From Sulfitobacter sp. D7 (lineage in GTDB: Bacteria > Pseudomonadota > Alphaproteobacteria > Rhodobacterales > Rhodobacteraceae), in contig NZ_CP020694.1 in the NCBI RefSeq assembly GCF_003611275.1, forward strand, positions 682,001 through 746,000: 64,000 bases of DNA. Direction: 5' to 3'. A program made the position numbers and the translations under genes. Below, one piece after another: positions 47,314-57,032 of the stretch (position 1 is the first letter of the stretch; the number at the start of each line of letters is the position of its first letter). A model generated the notes under the pieces. The model did not search any database, was not told where the DNA came from, and was given only the letters and a program-made list of their open reading frames with translations.

Positions 47314-47709
47314 TTAGACGAATGGCGGCCCCCGGACAGGCGGGGGCGCCCCCGCAGGGCTGCGCGGTGCGCCGAGGGCACGGGCCGCGCGCGGTTTGGC
47401 AAAACGCAGCCTCCCGCCCGGCAGCAAGACATCTGCCGGGGTCGGCAAGATCAACGCATTGACGATCCGGCAGGCTTCGCAATCCAAGGCCGCATGGTTC
47501 TGCCCCTCGAGCGTGCCGTCGCAAAGATCGCTCAGCGTGCCGCCCGCTTGGATAAAGGCGATGAAGGCCGGGTCTTGCTGTACCTGCGCGGTCGCACGAT
47601 GTGCGAAGGGCAAGCTGGCAAGGGCCAGCACCAGCAAGAGGGTCAGGCTAACCCGAAGCGAGGATATGCGCGAAACGGCGGACATGCGCGCTGATACCGC
47701 GGCTGACAC
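47314..47709 (-). CDS. Small DUF2946-like exported protein
   Basis: A 131-residue protein with an N-terminal hydrophobic signal (LTLLLVLALASLPFA). The mature part holds LSDLCDGTL and ALDCEACRIVNALILP, a CxxC-bearing pattern reminiscent of DUF2946. The first Met of the frame is used; a start at residue 9 is also possible. Family call tentative. Confidence 0.65.
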   Translation of the reverse strand: MSAAVSARMSAVSRISSLRVSLTLLLVLALASLPFAHRATAQVQQDPAFIAFIQAGGTLSDLCDGTLEGQNHAALDCEACRIVNALILPTPADVLLPGGRLRFAKPRAARALGAPRSPAGAPPPVRGPPFV

Positions 47710-47944
47710 CGCAACGCTATAGGGCGCTTTGGTCTGCGACGTGATGTCGTAGGGGCGCTGTGCAGTAGTCGGTGATGGCTATCGGGGGAGTGTGTTGGCT
47801 GGGATGGTAGGACCAAATCCGGCTCGCTATCAAGCGCCTGACTTTTATATAAAACACTGTTTTTAATTGCCTATTTCCCGTGTGGGTGTAACACATGAGC
47901 GTAACACACAGTTGCTGCAGCTCCATGATCGAGAGAAGAAAACG

Positions 47945-49738
47945 ATGGGCAGACAGACATACCTTATACGACGCGGCGGCGCTTATTCAGCCCGCCTGCG
48001 AGTGCCCAAAGATCTAGTCGAAGCAGTAGGCCGCAAAGAGCTGGTCAAGGCTCTTGGAACCAATGACCCGGCGGAAGCAAACCGACGTGTTCGGGCTGTA
48101 ATAGATGCTTGGCTCCGCTCCTTTGATGCTTTGCGCAATAGGGGCACGATGGCAGAGGAGGATAAGGATGAACTTATCTGGTCGCACTACCAAGGCACCT
48201 TAGAACGCGATGAACAGCGTCGATCAATAGTTACGACCGACGCTGAGATCGAGGAAGCAGAAGATGCGGCAGTCGCCTTCATCCAAAAACAGAAGATTGA
48301 GACTTCTGACCACTTGGGCTTTCTGGATGCAGCTTTGGAGTTGAAGCTCCTGAAGGATAGACAATCTGGATCCCAGAGTGTCGAGGCGCGGAGCCGGAAA
48401 ATTAAGCTGGGTGCACTCCGAAAACACTTGGTCAGAGGTGAGTCTGCTTTGGTCGACCATGAGATCAACGCATACTTGGAGACCCACGGGCTTGTTATCG
48501 GACCGACAGATCGTGCAGATCTCGTTCGTAAGCTTATTCGTGTCGAGATAGAGGCGCTCATGCGAACCGTAGAGCGTGACGAAGGGAACTTCGGTGGTGA
48601 GCCTGCTGACCAGTTGATAAAGCATGCCCTGGAGCGTCAGGGCCCCAACGGTGCGCCGGGCGAAAAGATCACCGACGTCTTCGAGATATTTGCCCGCGAG
48701 AACGTGGGCGGCGTATCGCATGACCGTATCAGCCAGATGCGTCGGGACATCAGCCTTCTGGTGCAGATCGCTGGCCCCACATGTCCGGTAGCGAAAATCG
48801 ATAAAAAGATGGTCAGAGAATGGAAGGCCTTATTGGTGAAATTTCCGGTCAAGGCAACGGAGATGCGCGTCTTTAAGGGAATGACCTTACCTGAAATTGT
48901 CGCAGCCAATGGAACAGAGAAGAAGCCGGTGCTCTCTGACAGGTCAGTGAACAGATACCTCTCTAGCCTGAGCGCCTTTTGCAAATGGCTGGTCAACAAC
49001 GGCTATCTTGACCAAAACCCTGTTTTAGGAATGTCATTGGCGAAAGAGAAGGGGAGCACAACGCTCCCGTTCTCCACCGATCAACTTAATGCCCTGTTTC
49101 GCTCGCCGCTTTTTACAGGGTGTCAGAGCGCGGAAGTGTGGTCGCTCATGGCGAAAAGCGGAAACGTCCTCATTCGTGACCATAGATATTGGGTGCCGTT
49201 GATTATGCTATTCTCCGGTGCTCGTCCGGGTGAAATAGGTCAGTTGAATCTGTCTGATGTTCGAGAACAGGATGGGCGTTGGATCATGCACATCACCACT
49301 GAGGGAGAAGGGGAGAAACGGACCAAGACGAAGGGTTCCATGCGCGTCGTGCCGCTACACCCGATGCTCATAAAGCTCGGTTTGGTCAATTATCATAAGG
49401 CGCAGATGAAGGCGGGAGAAACTGAGCTTTTCCCAAACGCGGTCCGGAACGCCCGAGGACAGATGATGGCTGAGTTTTCACGCGAGTTCAGTCGCTATCT
49501 GACGAGGATCAATATCAAGCAGGGTAGGGGCCTCAGCCTGTATTCGTTTCGCCATGGTGCTACTGATGCTCTGCGCCGTGCCGGTTACCTAGATGAACAG
49601 TTCGGCATGATCCTCGGTCATACCCAGGGCACGACGACTGGTCGTTATGGGATCCTTGCTCATGGTGTTCTGCGGCAACGTGCCGAACTCATCGATGCGA
49701 TTGACTACCGAGATCTGGATCTCTCGCATTTACTTTGA
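47945..49738 (+). CDS. Tyrosine recombinase/integrase (island integrase)
   Basis: A 597-residue integrase. The N-terminus (RQTYLIRRGGAYSARLRVP) matches the DUF6538 arm domain; the core-binding domain spans ~280-390. Catalytic residues are seen as Arg427 (GARPGE), Arg536 and His537 in SFRHG, His559 (LGHTQ) and Tyr568. Position 533, usually His in HxxR, is Tyr. The ATG at 47945 follows GAGAGAAG. Codon use shifts from the upstream GC-rich genes. It marks the left side of the accessory region, but no tRNA attachment site is visible. Confidence 0.9.
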   Translation: MGRQTYLIRRGGAYSARLRVPKDLVEAVGRKELVKALGTNDPAEANRRVRAVIDAWLRSFDALRNRGTMAEEDKDELIWSHYQGTLERDEQRRSIVTTDAEIEEAEDAAVAFIQKQKIETSDHLGFLDAALELKLLKDRQSGSQSVEARSRKIKLGALRKHLVRGESALVDHEINAYLETHGLVIGPTDRADLVRKLIRVEIEALMRTVERDEGNFGGEPADQLIKHALERQGPNGAPGEKITDVFEIFARENVGGVSHDRISQMRRDISLLVQIAGPTCPVAKIDKKMVREWKALLVKFPVKATEMRVFKGMTLPEIVAANGTEKKPVLSDRSVNRYLSSLSAFCKWLVNNGYLDQNPVLGMSLAKEKGSTTLPFSTDQLNALFRSPLFTGCQSAEVWSLMAKSGNVLIRDHRYWVPLIMLFSGARPGEIGQLNLSDVREQDGRWIMHITTEGEGEKRTKTKGSMRVVPLHPMLIKLGLVNYHKAQMKAGETELFPNAVRNARGQMMAEFSREFSRYLTRINIKQGRGLSLYSFRHGATDALRRAGYLDEQFGMILGHTQGTTTGRYGILAHGVLRQRAELIDAIDYRDLDLSHLL

Positions 49739-49905
49739 ACAACAACCTGAACTCTTCGTAGGAGTTGGAATTTGCCGGCCCCACTGGCCCCAAAATAACT
49801 TGAGATGCTTGCGGTCGGTTCAGCACAATGCATCTCCAACATCAGACTTTCTATAAAGAAATTAAGCAGTCGAGCTGCTGCGATACTTCATGGATGGAAA
49901 ATCTG

Positions 49906-50310
49906 ATGGCCCCAAAGACCCCATACGCTGACACGAAACTCGCAGCATATTTAACAAAGAGGATTCTTGAACTGCGCCCGCGTAAAAGCCAGCTTGAGAT
50001 CGCTGTTGAAGCGGGTTTTATCAATGTGAATATGATGAGCCTGCTTAAGAGCGGAAGGAGTAAAGTCCCGTTGGATCGCGTGGCAGCGCTAGCCCAGGCG
50101 CTCGAGGTCGACCCAAGGCTTCTGTTTAGGATGGCTATCCAGCAGTCGGGCTACGAAACGACTTCAGAGGTGACCGACGAAATCTTCGGCACCATAGTCT
50201 CACGCAACGAAGTGGTATGGCTGGAAGCGCTACGTGACGCTTCAGATTACAAAGACCCTGCACTCACAACGCGCTCACGCGCCGCACTTCGGGGCCTGTT
50301 TAACAAATGA
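49906..50310 (+). CDS. XRE-family HTH regulator
   Basis: A 134-residue protein from ATG 49906 (earlier in-frame ATGs at 49894 and 49828 are possible). An XRE-like helix-turn-helix covers ~25-75 (SQLEIAVEAGFINVNMMSLLKSG). The C-terminal part is helical. It overlaps the next small frame with an ATGA. It likely regulates the island genes. Confidence 0.78.
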   Translation: MAPKTPYADTKLAAYLTKRILELRPRKSQLEIAVEAGFINVNMMSLLKSGRSKVPLDRVAALAQALEVDPRLLFRMAIQQSGYETTSEVTDEIFGTIVSRNEVVWLEALRDASDYKDPALTTRSRAALRGLFNK

Positions 50311-50492
50311 ATAAAAAGCAGCCATCGGAACTGATGCCATCGCTTGAAGACATTACCGAGAATGAGCGCGCCTGGGTTGGCTTCTTGCGGTTGATCACTC
50401 AGGATACCGATCCAGCACCGACGCTTGCTGGCGTCCAAGCTTTGCGCTGCGTATTCTCAGATTGTCGCCCTTACCGCGAGGCTCCTGACTAA
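50307..50492 (+). CDS. Small protein coupled to the XRE regulator
   Basis: A 61-residue frame whose ATG overlaps the regulator stop by four bases, good evidence of translation. The sequence is acidic then hydrophobic (ENERAWVGFLRLITQ). No family is recognised. It could be an accessory or antitoxin-like partner. Confidence 0.6.
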   Translation: MNKKQPSELMPSLEDITENERAWVGFLRLITQDTDPAPTLAGVQALRCVFSDCRPYREAPD

Positions 50493-51456
50493 GGCTCGGC
50501 GGGCGGGATTTGCTGTCCGAACGACCAAACAGAGAACGCGGTTGGTTCAACGCATTTTCACCCGATGCGAATTAATCAGATGGTGCCGTCGGTGCCCCTA
50601 CTAAGTGATGGCGAACTTTCACAGCTTGTCACACAGAAATAAGTTGCATGAACTAAAATCTGTCAACTTAGAGGGAAACTTATGTCAACTTAGATGGAAA
50701 CTTAGCAGGTCAGTTTTGACCCAGATGTCAACTTAGCCGGACCGAGCCGCCAACCGAAATGCCAACAAAAAAAGGCAAAACGTAAACACAAGTTGGCGCT
50801 ATAACCTAAAGATCAAAAAATAGTTCGAAATGATAAGCGCCATCACTTCATGTCGCATTCAACCAAGGCACATTCAGGTCAAAATGAAGCACGCTAGAGC
50901 ATCGGCTTGCGGGCCTGGGGTGCATGGAGGGCAGCATACTAGGGCGCGTCTTGGGGCCCTCACATTGAGTTGCAGCATATATCAAACTTGGCAATGTCGG
51001 AGCTCAGATCAGAGCGAATGGCACCGTTCCGGGGCGGTAAAATACGCGTCCTTTAGGATGAGCGCACAAGATAGATGATCAGAGCTCAGGTTGGTAATTG
51101 GGCCGAACCGAAAGAGAAGACCTGCGGCAGGAAGAGTTGGTCTGCGCCGCACTCGCGGGGCACTACGAGCATTCGGGGCACTCCACCTCACCTTGTGTTG
51201 GGCCGTGAAACGTTAAGAATTAGCTTGAATAAAATGGATGTCTTAGCGGTGATCTTAACAGGTGGATGCAACACGCTCTTCGAACTTCTGAGCGGGCGTA
51301 ATATTACAAGGTCGTTCATCTATGCCCGTGAGCACATTGGCGATTTTGCGGTTTTCGGCCATGCCACCTTGAGAGTTGCCAGCGTAAACTATTGAAATTA
51401 CCGTTGAGTTCCGACGGATAGGAAATCGAAGAGTAAAGATCCTGGGGAGTGGACCA
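50493..51456. other. Non-coding stretch upstream of the OLD gene
   Basis: About 960 bases with no supported gene. It contains the 22-base tandem repeats at 50661-50736 (likely IS-end remnant). Two frames (50830-51078 and 51075-51395) overlap head to tail but have no recognisable composition. The last bases carry GGGGAG before the OLD ATG. Confidence 0.5.
50661..50736. repeat. Repeats resembling an IS21-type element end
   Basis: A 22-base unit starting TGTCAACTTAG is present twice in tandem (50661-50682 and 50683-50704, one mismatch) and its first 11 bases recur at 50726-50736. Multiple short terminal repeats of this kind occur at the ends of IS21-family elements. No istA/istB is present, so at most a solo end remains. 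Confidence 0.45.
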
Positions 51457-53484
51457 ATGCAGCTCGAGCGCGCGCGCATCAAAAATTTTAGATCGCTTCG
51501 AGACATCGACGTCGGCTTTGGCGCGCATACAGCGTTCATTGGCGGCAACGGCGCGGGCAAATCGTCCATATTGAAAGCAATTGAGAAATTCTACTCCACG
51601 TCGAAAAGCTGCGACGCCGACGATTTCTTCGCGCGCGACCAGGGGCAGCCGATCGAGATCGAACTCCCCTTTCATCAGCTGAGCGATCAGGAAGCGGCGT
51701 CGTTCGAGGACCGAGTTCGCGACGGCAAGCTGGTCGTGACACGTATTTTCGACGATGGCCCCTCAAGCGGTCGCTATCACGGTGTCGTTCCTCAAATCCC
51801 CGACTTTGTCGCGATCCGGTCAAAATCCACAGCGATGCAGAAGCGCACGGCCTACGATGCTCTGCGCGAAGACAATCCACTCTACGCTGATATGCCCAAC
51901 GCCGGCAGCGCTGCCGCAGTTGACCAGGCGCTGCTGGATTGGGAGGCAGCCCATCCCGATCAACTGATTCCGCTGCTCGATGACGGGCAGTTCTTTGGCT
52001 TCCAGAACAACAGCCGCGGCAAGCTCCAGAGGCATACGAGCTTCGTGTTCATCCCAGCGGTGCGCGAGGCGTCGGCCGATGCAGCCGACGGGAAAACGAG
52101 CGTTATCGGGCAGCTTCTCGAGTTGCTTGTGCGTAGTCAAATATTGCAGCGACCCGACGTTCAGGCCTTCAAGGCGCAGATGACGGAAGCCTATCAGGCG
52201 TTGGTGTCGGCGGAGAATATGGCGGAGCTTGGCGCTCTGGCGGCGACGCTCACCGCCGACCTGCGCGGCCTCTACCAAGAGGCCGAGGTCGACTTGAATT
52301 GGCGAGAGATCGGAGAGATGCCGGTCCCGTTGCCGATGGCTGACGTGTTTCTTAAGGATGATGGTTTCGGCGGCCCGGTCGATAGGCAGGGCCACGGCCT
52401 TCAGCGCGCCTTCATTTTAACACTGCTCCAACATCTGGCGCGCGCGGCGGTTCCTGAAACCGAGGATGCAGGTGCCGAGGAAGCAGGCGGCGATGCTCTT
52501 GACTACCCCGCAGTGGTCGCCCAGACGCCCACTATGATCCTCGCTATCGAGGAGCCAGAACTCTACCAGCATCCGACTAAGCAGCGGCATTTCGCCGAGG
52601 TGTTGCGCGGTCTCAGCAGCGGCACGATTCCAGGCGTCCAGGGGCATACCCAAATCATCTTCGGCTCGCACTCGCCGATGTTCATTTCGATGGGCAAAGC
52701 CGATGAGATCCGGCTCACCCGCCGCTCAGCCTGCGCCGACAGCGCGTTCAAGCAGTGCAGCTTGCGGGCTCTCGATCTCGGTATCGTAGCACAGAAGCTA
52801 GAACGGGGTTGGGATAAGCCCCCCGGCTCATACAGTGCACAGACATTGATGCCAAGGCTTCATATCCTTGGAGCTGAACTGGCGGAAGGATTTTTCGCGA
52901 ATGGCGTCATCCTAGTCGAGGGGCGCAGCGACAAAGCGGCGCTCACGGCGACAGCACGGATGCTCGGCGTTAATTTTGAGGCGGCTGGAATCGCCATCCT
53001 ATCTACTGAGGGAAAATCCAACCTCGACCGTCCTTATATCATTTTCCGCGAGCTCGGCATTCCGACCTTCCTGCTCTGGGATTGCGATCACCATCTGCCC
53101 GAAGGTAAGCGCAAGCCCGCGACGGACCTTGCCTTGAGCAAGCTCGCAAAGCCAGATCAAGAGTTCGATGCCGCCCCGACCAATGACCTTGTCAGCGATT
53201 GCTATGCGCATTTCGGCAATACGCTGGAACACCGCCTCAAGGAAGATATCACCCCGGAGGTTCACGCCGCGTGCCTTACTGCTGCCTGCGAGCTTTTTGG
53301 TGTGGAACCGAACAGTGACACCCAAAAAATCCCCGATGTCGTTTATCAGACATTGCGGCGCGCCAAGGAACAGGGTCACGAGAGCGAAATGCTGAAGACG
53401 GTCGTAAGGGGAATGTGGCGTTTTTTCCGCGGTGAGGACCTGCCTGACCCGCCACAGGTGCAACCGTCGGTCTCCGCCGCATGA
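51457..53484 (+). CDS. OLD-family ATPase with TOPRIM nuclease domain
   Basis: A 675-residue protein. The N-terminal ABC/SMC-like ATPase has IKNFRSLRDIDV, Walker A GGNGAGKS (29-36), a signature-like RQGHGLQRA and Walker B ILAIEEPELYQHP with Glu365/366, followed by GSHSPMF. The C-terminal TOPRIM domain has VILVEGRSDK with Glu488 and the metal pair DCD at 542-544. This is the layout of OLD nucleases such as the Gabija protein GajA, but no UvrD helicase follows. Its stop overlaps the next ATG (ATGA at 53481-53484). Confidence 0.9.
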   Translation: MQLERARIKNFRSLRDIDVGFGAHTAFIGGNGAGKSSILKAIEKFYSTSKSCDADDFFARDQGQPIEIELPFHQLSDQEAASFEDRVRDGKLVVTRIFDDGPSSGRYHGVVPQIPDFVAIRSKSTAMQKRTAYDALREDNPLYADMPNAGSAAAVDQALLDWEAAHPDQLIPLLDDGQFFGFQNNSRGKLQRHTSFVFIPAVREASADAADGKTSVIGQLLELLVRSQILQRPDVQAFKAQMTEAYQALVSAENMAELGALAATLTADLRGLYQEAEVDLNWREIGEMPVPLPMADVFLKDDGFGGPVDRQGHGLQRAFILTLLQHLARAAVPETEDAGAEEAGGDALDYPAVVAQTPTMILAIEEPELYQHPTKQRHFAEVLRGLSSGTIPGVQGHTQIIFGSHSPMFISMGKADEIRLTRRSACADSAFKQCSLRALDLGIVAQKLERGWDKPPGSYSAQTLMPRLHILGAELAEGFFANGVILVEGRSDKAALTATARMLGVNFEAAGIAILSTEGKSNLDRPYIIFRELGIPTFLLWDCDHHLPEGKRKPATDLALSKLAKPDQEFDAAPTNDLVSDCYAHFGNTLEHRLKEDITPEVHAACLTAACELFGVEPNSDTQKIPDVVYQTLRRAKEQGHESEMLKTVVRGMWRFFRGEDLPDPPQVQPSVSAA

Positions 53485-55799
53485 ATGTCGACGGCGGCAT
53501 GGGCGATGTTGTGTTAGCCCGAAAGCGCCGCGCGCACGGTGCATGGAGTGACCTGGCGCTACATACGATAGGCTGGCGTGCATTCCAGGATCTCTGCTCG
53601 CAGGTCTGCGAAGTGGTGCTCAGCCGTCCAGTCGAGATTTTCCGGGAAGCTCAGGATGGCGGCCAGGACGCGGTGTTTTTAATACCGTCGGGATCGGATG
53701 CGCCCGCCATTGGCACAATTCAGTGCAAGCACACCTCAGAGGCGGGCAAGGCGCTGAAGGCGGGCGATCTTTCGGGTGAGATCGAAAACGTCGAGAAACT
53801 GGTCAAGGCCGGTCTGGCCGACACTTACGTCTTCATGACCAACATGAGCATCGATGCGCCTGTCGCCGCCAAAATGCGTGCACGCTTGCGCGAGCTCGGC
53901 GTGCGAAAGCCGCATATTCTAGGCAGCCAGTATATCGTCAGAGTCATTAGGAGCAGCGCTCGCCTGCGCGCGCTCGTGCCTCAAGTATATGGTCTTGGCG
54001 ATTTGACTTCAATCGTCGACGAGAGGCTCAGTGAACAAAGTCGGGCGCTTCTCGATAGTTGGATTCCGAAGCTGCGGACTTATGTTCCGACCAAGGCCCA
54101 TCGCGACGCGGTTAACGCCATCTCGGATCATGGCGTTGTGCTCCTGCTTGGCAACCCGTCGAGTGGTAAATCCGCGATCGGCGCGATAATTTCTACTATA
54201 GCATCCGAGAACCCAGATAACACCATCCTTGCTCTCACTAGTCCGCGCGATTTCGAGGCGGGCTGGAACCCAAACGATCCCGGTCGATTTTTCTGGATCG
54301 ACGATGCATTCGGTTCGAACGTGCTACGCGACGATTATGTCCAAGACTGGGCTTCTGCGTTTTCGAAATTGCGCGCGGCGATTAAGCACGGCAATCGCTT
54401 CCTGCTGACGTCGCGCAGGCATATCTATGAGGGTGCGCGGCGACAACTTGGCCAGCGCAATCTCGCGCAATTCACAGACCGAAGTGCCGTGGTAGACGTG
54501 GGCGATCTGTCTCTCGATGAAAAAGGCCAGATTCTGTATAACCACATTAATTTCGGCGAACAGAGTCAGAGCTGGCGATCGAGCGTGAAACCGCACCTTG
54601 CGGCCGTTGCTGGCGTTGAGAGTTTTCTTCCGGGCATTGCCGAACGGCTTGGGGACCCGAGCTTCACCAAAGGGCTGGCGCCGCGCGAGCTTTCGCTTGT
54701 CCGCTTCATGGAAGAGCCGACTGAGCACCTTGTCGATACCGTAAACGCCTTGGCCGATCAGCTGCAGGCGGCGCTTATCCTGGTTTATGTCCATCAGGCC
54801 GGCTTCGATCCCAGCGACCACGATCCGTTGGCTGCGAAGGCGGTCGCAGAACTGACCGGGTATTCCATCAGCAAGATTCAGGATAGCTTTGCGGAACTGA
54901 AGGGGTCGTTCCTTAAGCTCTCCGGCCCCAGATGGACCTTCGCACACCCGACGATTTCGGACGCCCTGACGGAGGTAATGCGACAGAAGCCGCATATGAT
55001 GGCAGCGTTGATCCGGGGAGCGCCTATTGACACCATTCTCGGGAGCTTCACGTGCGAAGGATCATCGCACATACGAGACGCCCTGGTCATCCCAACCGCA
55101 CTGGACGACGCTTTGGTCGCCCGCCTCGGCCGCACACCCGACGAGCTCCATCGAAACCGGATGCTGTTCCACTTTCTATACTATCGCGCCAGCGAGGTGG
55201 TTTTCTCCAACGTGGTTAAGAGATATCCGGATTTGTTGCAGCGATCATCTTGGCGGACCGATCCCGTTGTTGACGACCCGAAGCTTGCCACCTGCGGTCG
55301 CGCAAATCGCCTAGGACTCTTGCACGACTATCTGCGCGAGGAAGCAGCAGAAAGGCTTGAGTTGGCGGCGAAAGATGCGCTTGACGCCTCTTTCTTCGAA
55401 GAAGAAGACATGCTCGGCCTATTGTCGCCGTTACGTTTGGTTAGCCTGGGTCTGGGATTGCGGACCACGGTTTTGCCATCTCTCGAAGATCGAATAGAAG
55501 AGATTACGGCAGATGCCGATCTCGACGACGAACCCGACAGTCATTTCAAGAGATTGTTCGACCTGTTGGACCGGCTGGAGGCGATTGGCGTCGACGCCGA
55601 CGCAGCTGCTTTAATTGAAGAAGCACGCGACCAAGTCGGACGCTCAGTTGAGGAGATCGAGGAGCGCAAGCGCGAGCGGGAAGACGAGAACGAAAGAGAT
55701 GCTGACTGGACCCACATAGTGACGCAGAAGAGGGAAAAAGCGCCCGTGCCGCCCGCGCCCGCGGCGATGCGATCGAGATTCGACGACATCGATAAGTAG
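53481..55799 (+). CDS. Restriction-endonuclease/nSTAND3 NTPase fusion
   Basis: A 772-residue protein. Residues ~30-150 are a PD-(D/E)xK nuclease: GGQD (Asp63) followed by Gln81-x-Lys83 in TIQCKHTSE, with a preceding FREAQDG. Residues ~205-400 are an nSTAND3-type P-loop NTPase: Walker A NPSSGKS (Lys230), Walker B FFWIDDAFG (Asp274/275), and RFLLTSRRHIYEG. A long helical C-terminal region (~430-760) would serve as sensor or regulator and ends in a charged coiled coil. STAND NTPases with fused nucleases are known or predicted antiphage sensors. Translational coupling to the OLD protein indicates a joint system. Confidence 0.82.
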   Translation: MNVDGGMGDVVLARKRRAHGAWSDLALHTIGWRAFQDLCSQVCEVVLSRPVEIFREAQDGGQDAVFLIPSGSDAPAIGTIQCKHTSEAGKALKAGDLSGEIENVEKLVKAGLADTYVFMTNMSIDAPVAAKMRARLRELGVRKPHILGSQYIVRVIRSSARLRALVPQVYGLGDLTSIVDERLSEQSRALLDSWIPKLRTYVPTKAHRDAVNAISDHGVVLLLGNPSSGKSAIGAIISTIASENPDNTILALTSPRDFEAGWNPNDPGRFFWIDDAFGSNVLRDDYVQDWASAFSKLRAAIKHGNRFLLTSRRHIYEGARRQLGQRNLAQFTDRSAVVDVGDLSLDEKGQILYNHINFGEQSQSWRSSVKPHLAAVAGVESFLPGIAERLGDPSFTKGLAPRELSLVRFMEEPTEHLVDTVNALADQLQAALILVYVHQAGFDPSDHDPLAAKAVAELTGYSISKIQDSFAELKGSFLKLSGPRWTFAHPTISDALTEVMRQKPHMMAALIRGAPIDTILGSFTCEGSSHIRDALVIPTALDDALVARLGRTPDELHRNRMLFHFLYYRASEVVFSNVVKRYPDLLQRSSWRTDPVVDDPKLATCGRANRLGLLHDYLREEAAERLELAAKDALDASFFEEEDMLGLLSPLRLVSLGLGLRTTVLPSLEDRIEEITADADLDDEPDSHFKRLFDLLDRLEAIGVDADAAALIEEARDQVGRSVEEIEERKREREDENERDADWTHIVTQKREKAPVPPAPAAMRSRFDDIDK

Positions 55800-56439
55800 A
55801 ATTGAGAAATCCTAGATGTTCCCTGTGTCACAGTCCGCAATCGACTTCCGAACATAGAGATTCTCCCAAGCACAATCAGCCATACTACATTGGCGATCTA
55901 TTTGCTTGTTTGCGCCGGGCGGTTCAGCCTTAGCCATCCGGCGGTTTAACCAATTGATACGGCTTGCCGGCATTTGGAGGAATGGCTCAACACCTAGGGG
56001 CCCACGGGCGGCTTAGGTGATGTTTACTGAGCGAAGTCCTAGAAAATAGACATAGCCTTTATGGGGATGCCTATCGGTGCCACCGCGTTCCGGCACGCAA
56101 ATCCACCTTGCACCGCAACTGAATTTTTCTGGCAGTATCCAGCGCCTAATTCTCATCTGCTTTGCCAGCCGCCGAAGGCTGGAAGGTCGTCAGCAGCCCG
56201 CGTGGTCACAACACTTCTTCTGGTAGTAATTGCCAATGAGGCACCAGACGCTGATCAAGGCTTTGTTGTCACTGCACAATTCAAACGCTTCCAACAGTTA
56301 TCCGCAGGCCTGAAAAGGGGAATCGTCTCAGGTTTCCGGAACATCGCGAGCAAAATCATGCGCATCGCGCAAGCCGCGCCGCTATAACCAAATTATACAC
56401 AACAACTTCTTCGTTCACCCCTGCCTAGGACACAATAAA
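55800..56439. other. Intergenic region after the nSTAND3 gene
   Basis: No gene is supported. A 108-codon frame at 56061-56387 lacks recognisable domains and a clear ribosome-binding site. The end is AT-rich and may carry the promoter of the gene at 56440. Confidence 0.45.
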
Positions 56440-56599
56440 ATGAGCTTGAACCGCCAGATGACCATGCTGCTAAGGACAGCTTCTGACCGCTACCGTGACA
56501 AAGATTTCGAAGACAAGTATCTTTACCTCACCGAAACCATCTTCGCGATCACATACATGCAATTTACCGGTCTGAGTAAGCGCGCCGCGTCAGATGTAG

Positions 56600-56607
56600 G
56601 AGACTAC
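56600..56607. repeat. Target-site duplication, left copy (GAGACTAC)
   Basis: GAGACTAC lies directly before the left inverted repeat; an identical copy follows the right inverted repeat. Eight bases is the normal target duplication of IS66 elements. Confidence 0.92.
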
Positions 56608-56631
56608 GTAAGCATCCAGGGAAGCCCCTCT
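56608..56631 (+). repeat. IS66 left inverted repeat
   Basis: Starts GTAAGCATCC; complementary in reverse to 59589-59612 with two mismatches. Confidence 0.92.
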
Positions 56632-56670
56632 GCACTGTGATCATAGCAGCTCGTTGATTGTCATTCGGCG

Positions 56671-57000
56671 CTAATGATTGGCCGTGGTTCCGACCAGTTT
56701 CAGCCCAACAATCCCAGCAACAATCAAGAGAAGACAGGCGACACGAGCCAAGTCTTTTTGCTCTCCCAAGATGGTCATTCCAATAATAGCAACGCCCACA
56801 GCCCCAATACCTGCCCAAACGGCATATGCAGTACCTACGGGAATGTCTTTCATTGCTTCAGCCAAGAGCCAGAAGCTTGCGATCATTGCGAGCACGGTCA
56901 GGACAGATGGCTGAAGTTTCGTGAAGCCTTGAGTGTATTTCAGACCAATTACCCACCCACATTCAAGAAGACCCGCAAAGAACAAGTAAACCCAAGCCAT
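56671..57000 (-). CDS. Guanidinium exporter Gdx (SugE-type SMR), IS66 passenger
   Basis: A 109-residue four-helix small multidrug resistance protein. It closely follows SugE/Gdx: [20 protein letters not shown] (Glu13 in the essential membrane position) and [20 protein letters not shown]. Gdx members exchange protons for guanidinium; quaternary ammonium export is possible. A TGGAGGT ribosome site precedes the ATG. It lies 33 bases after tnpC and 63 bases inside the IS66 left end, so it is carried by the element and probably read through from tnp. No guanidine riboswitch is visible before it. Confidence 0.9.
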   Translation of the reverse strand: MAWVYLFFAGLLECGWVIGLKYTQGFTKLQPSVLTVLAMIASFWLLAEAMKDIPVGTAYAVWAGIGAVGVAIIGMTILGEQKDLARVACLLLIVAGIVGLKLVGTTANH

Positions 57001-57032
57001 TTTACCTCCATAGGCGTCAATGAAAAGTTTGA

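Noticed and set aside
50830..51395. Two short forward frames before the OLD gene
   Set aside because: No ribosome-binding site, no recognisable composition and head-to-tail chance overlap in a repeat-bearing gap.
51457..55799. Gabija (GajA plus GajB) system
   Set aside because: The first protein is GajA-like in layout, but the second lacks UvrD helicase motifs and is a nuclease-nSTAND3 fusion.
56061..56387. 108-codon forward frame after the nSTAND3 gene
   Set aside because: Mixed composition with no domain and no start signal; kept as unassigned intergenic.
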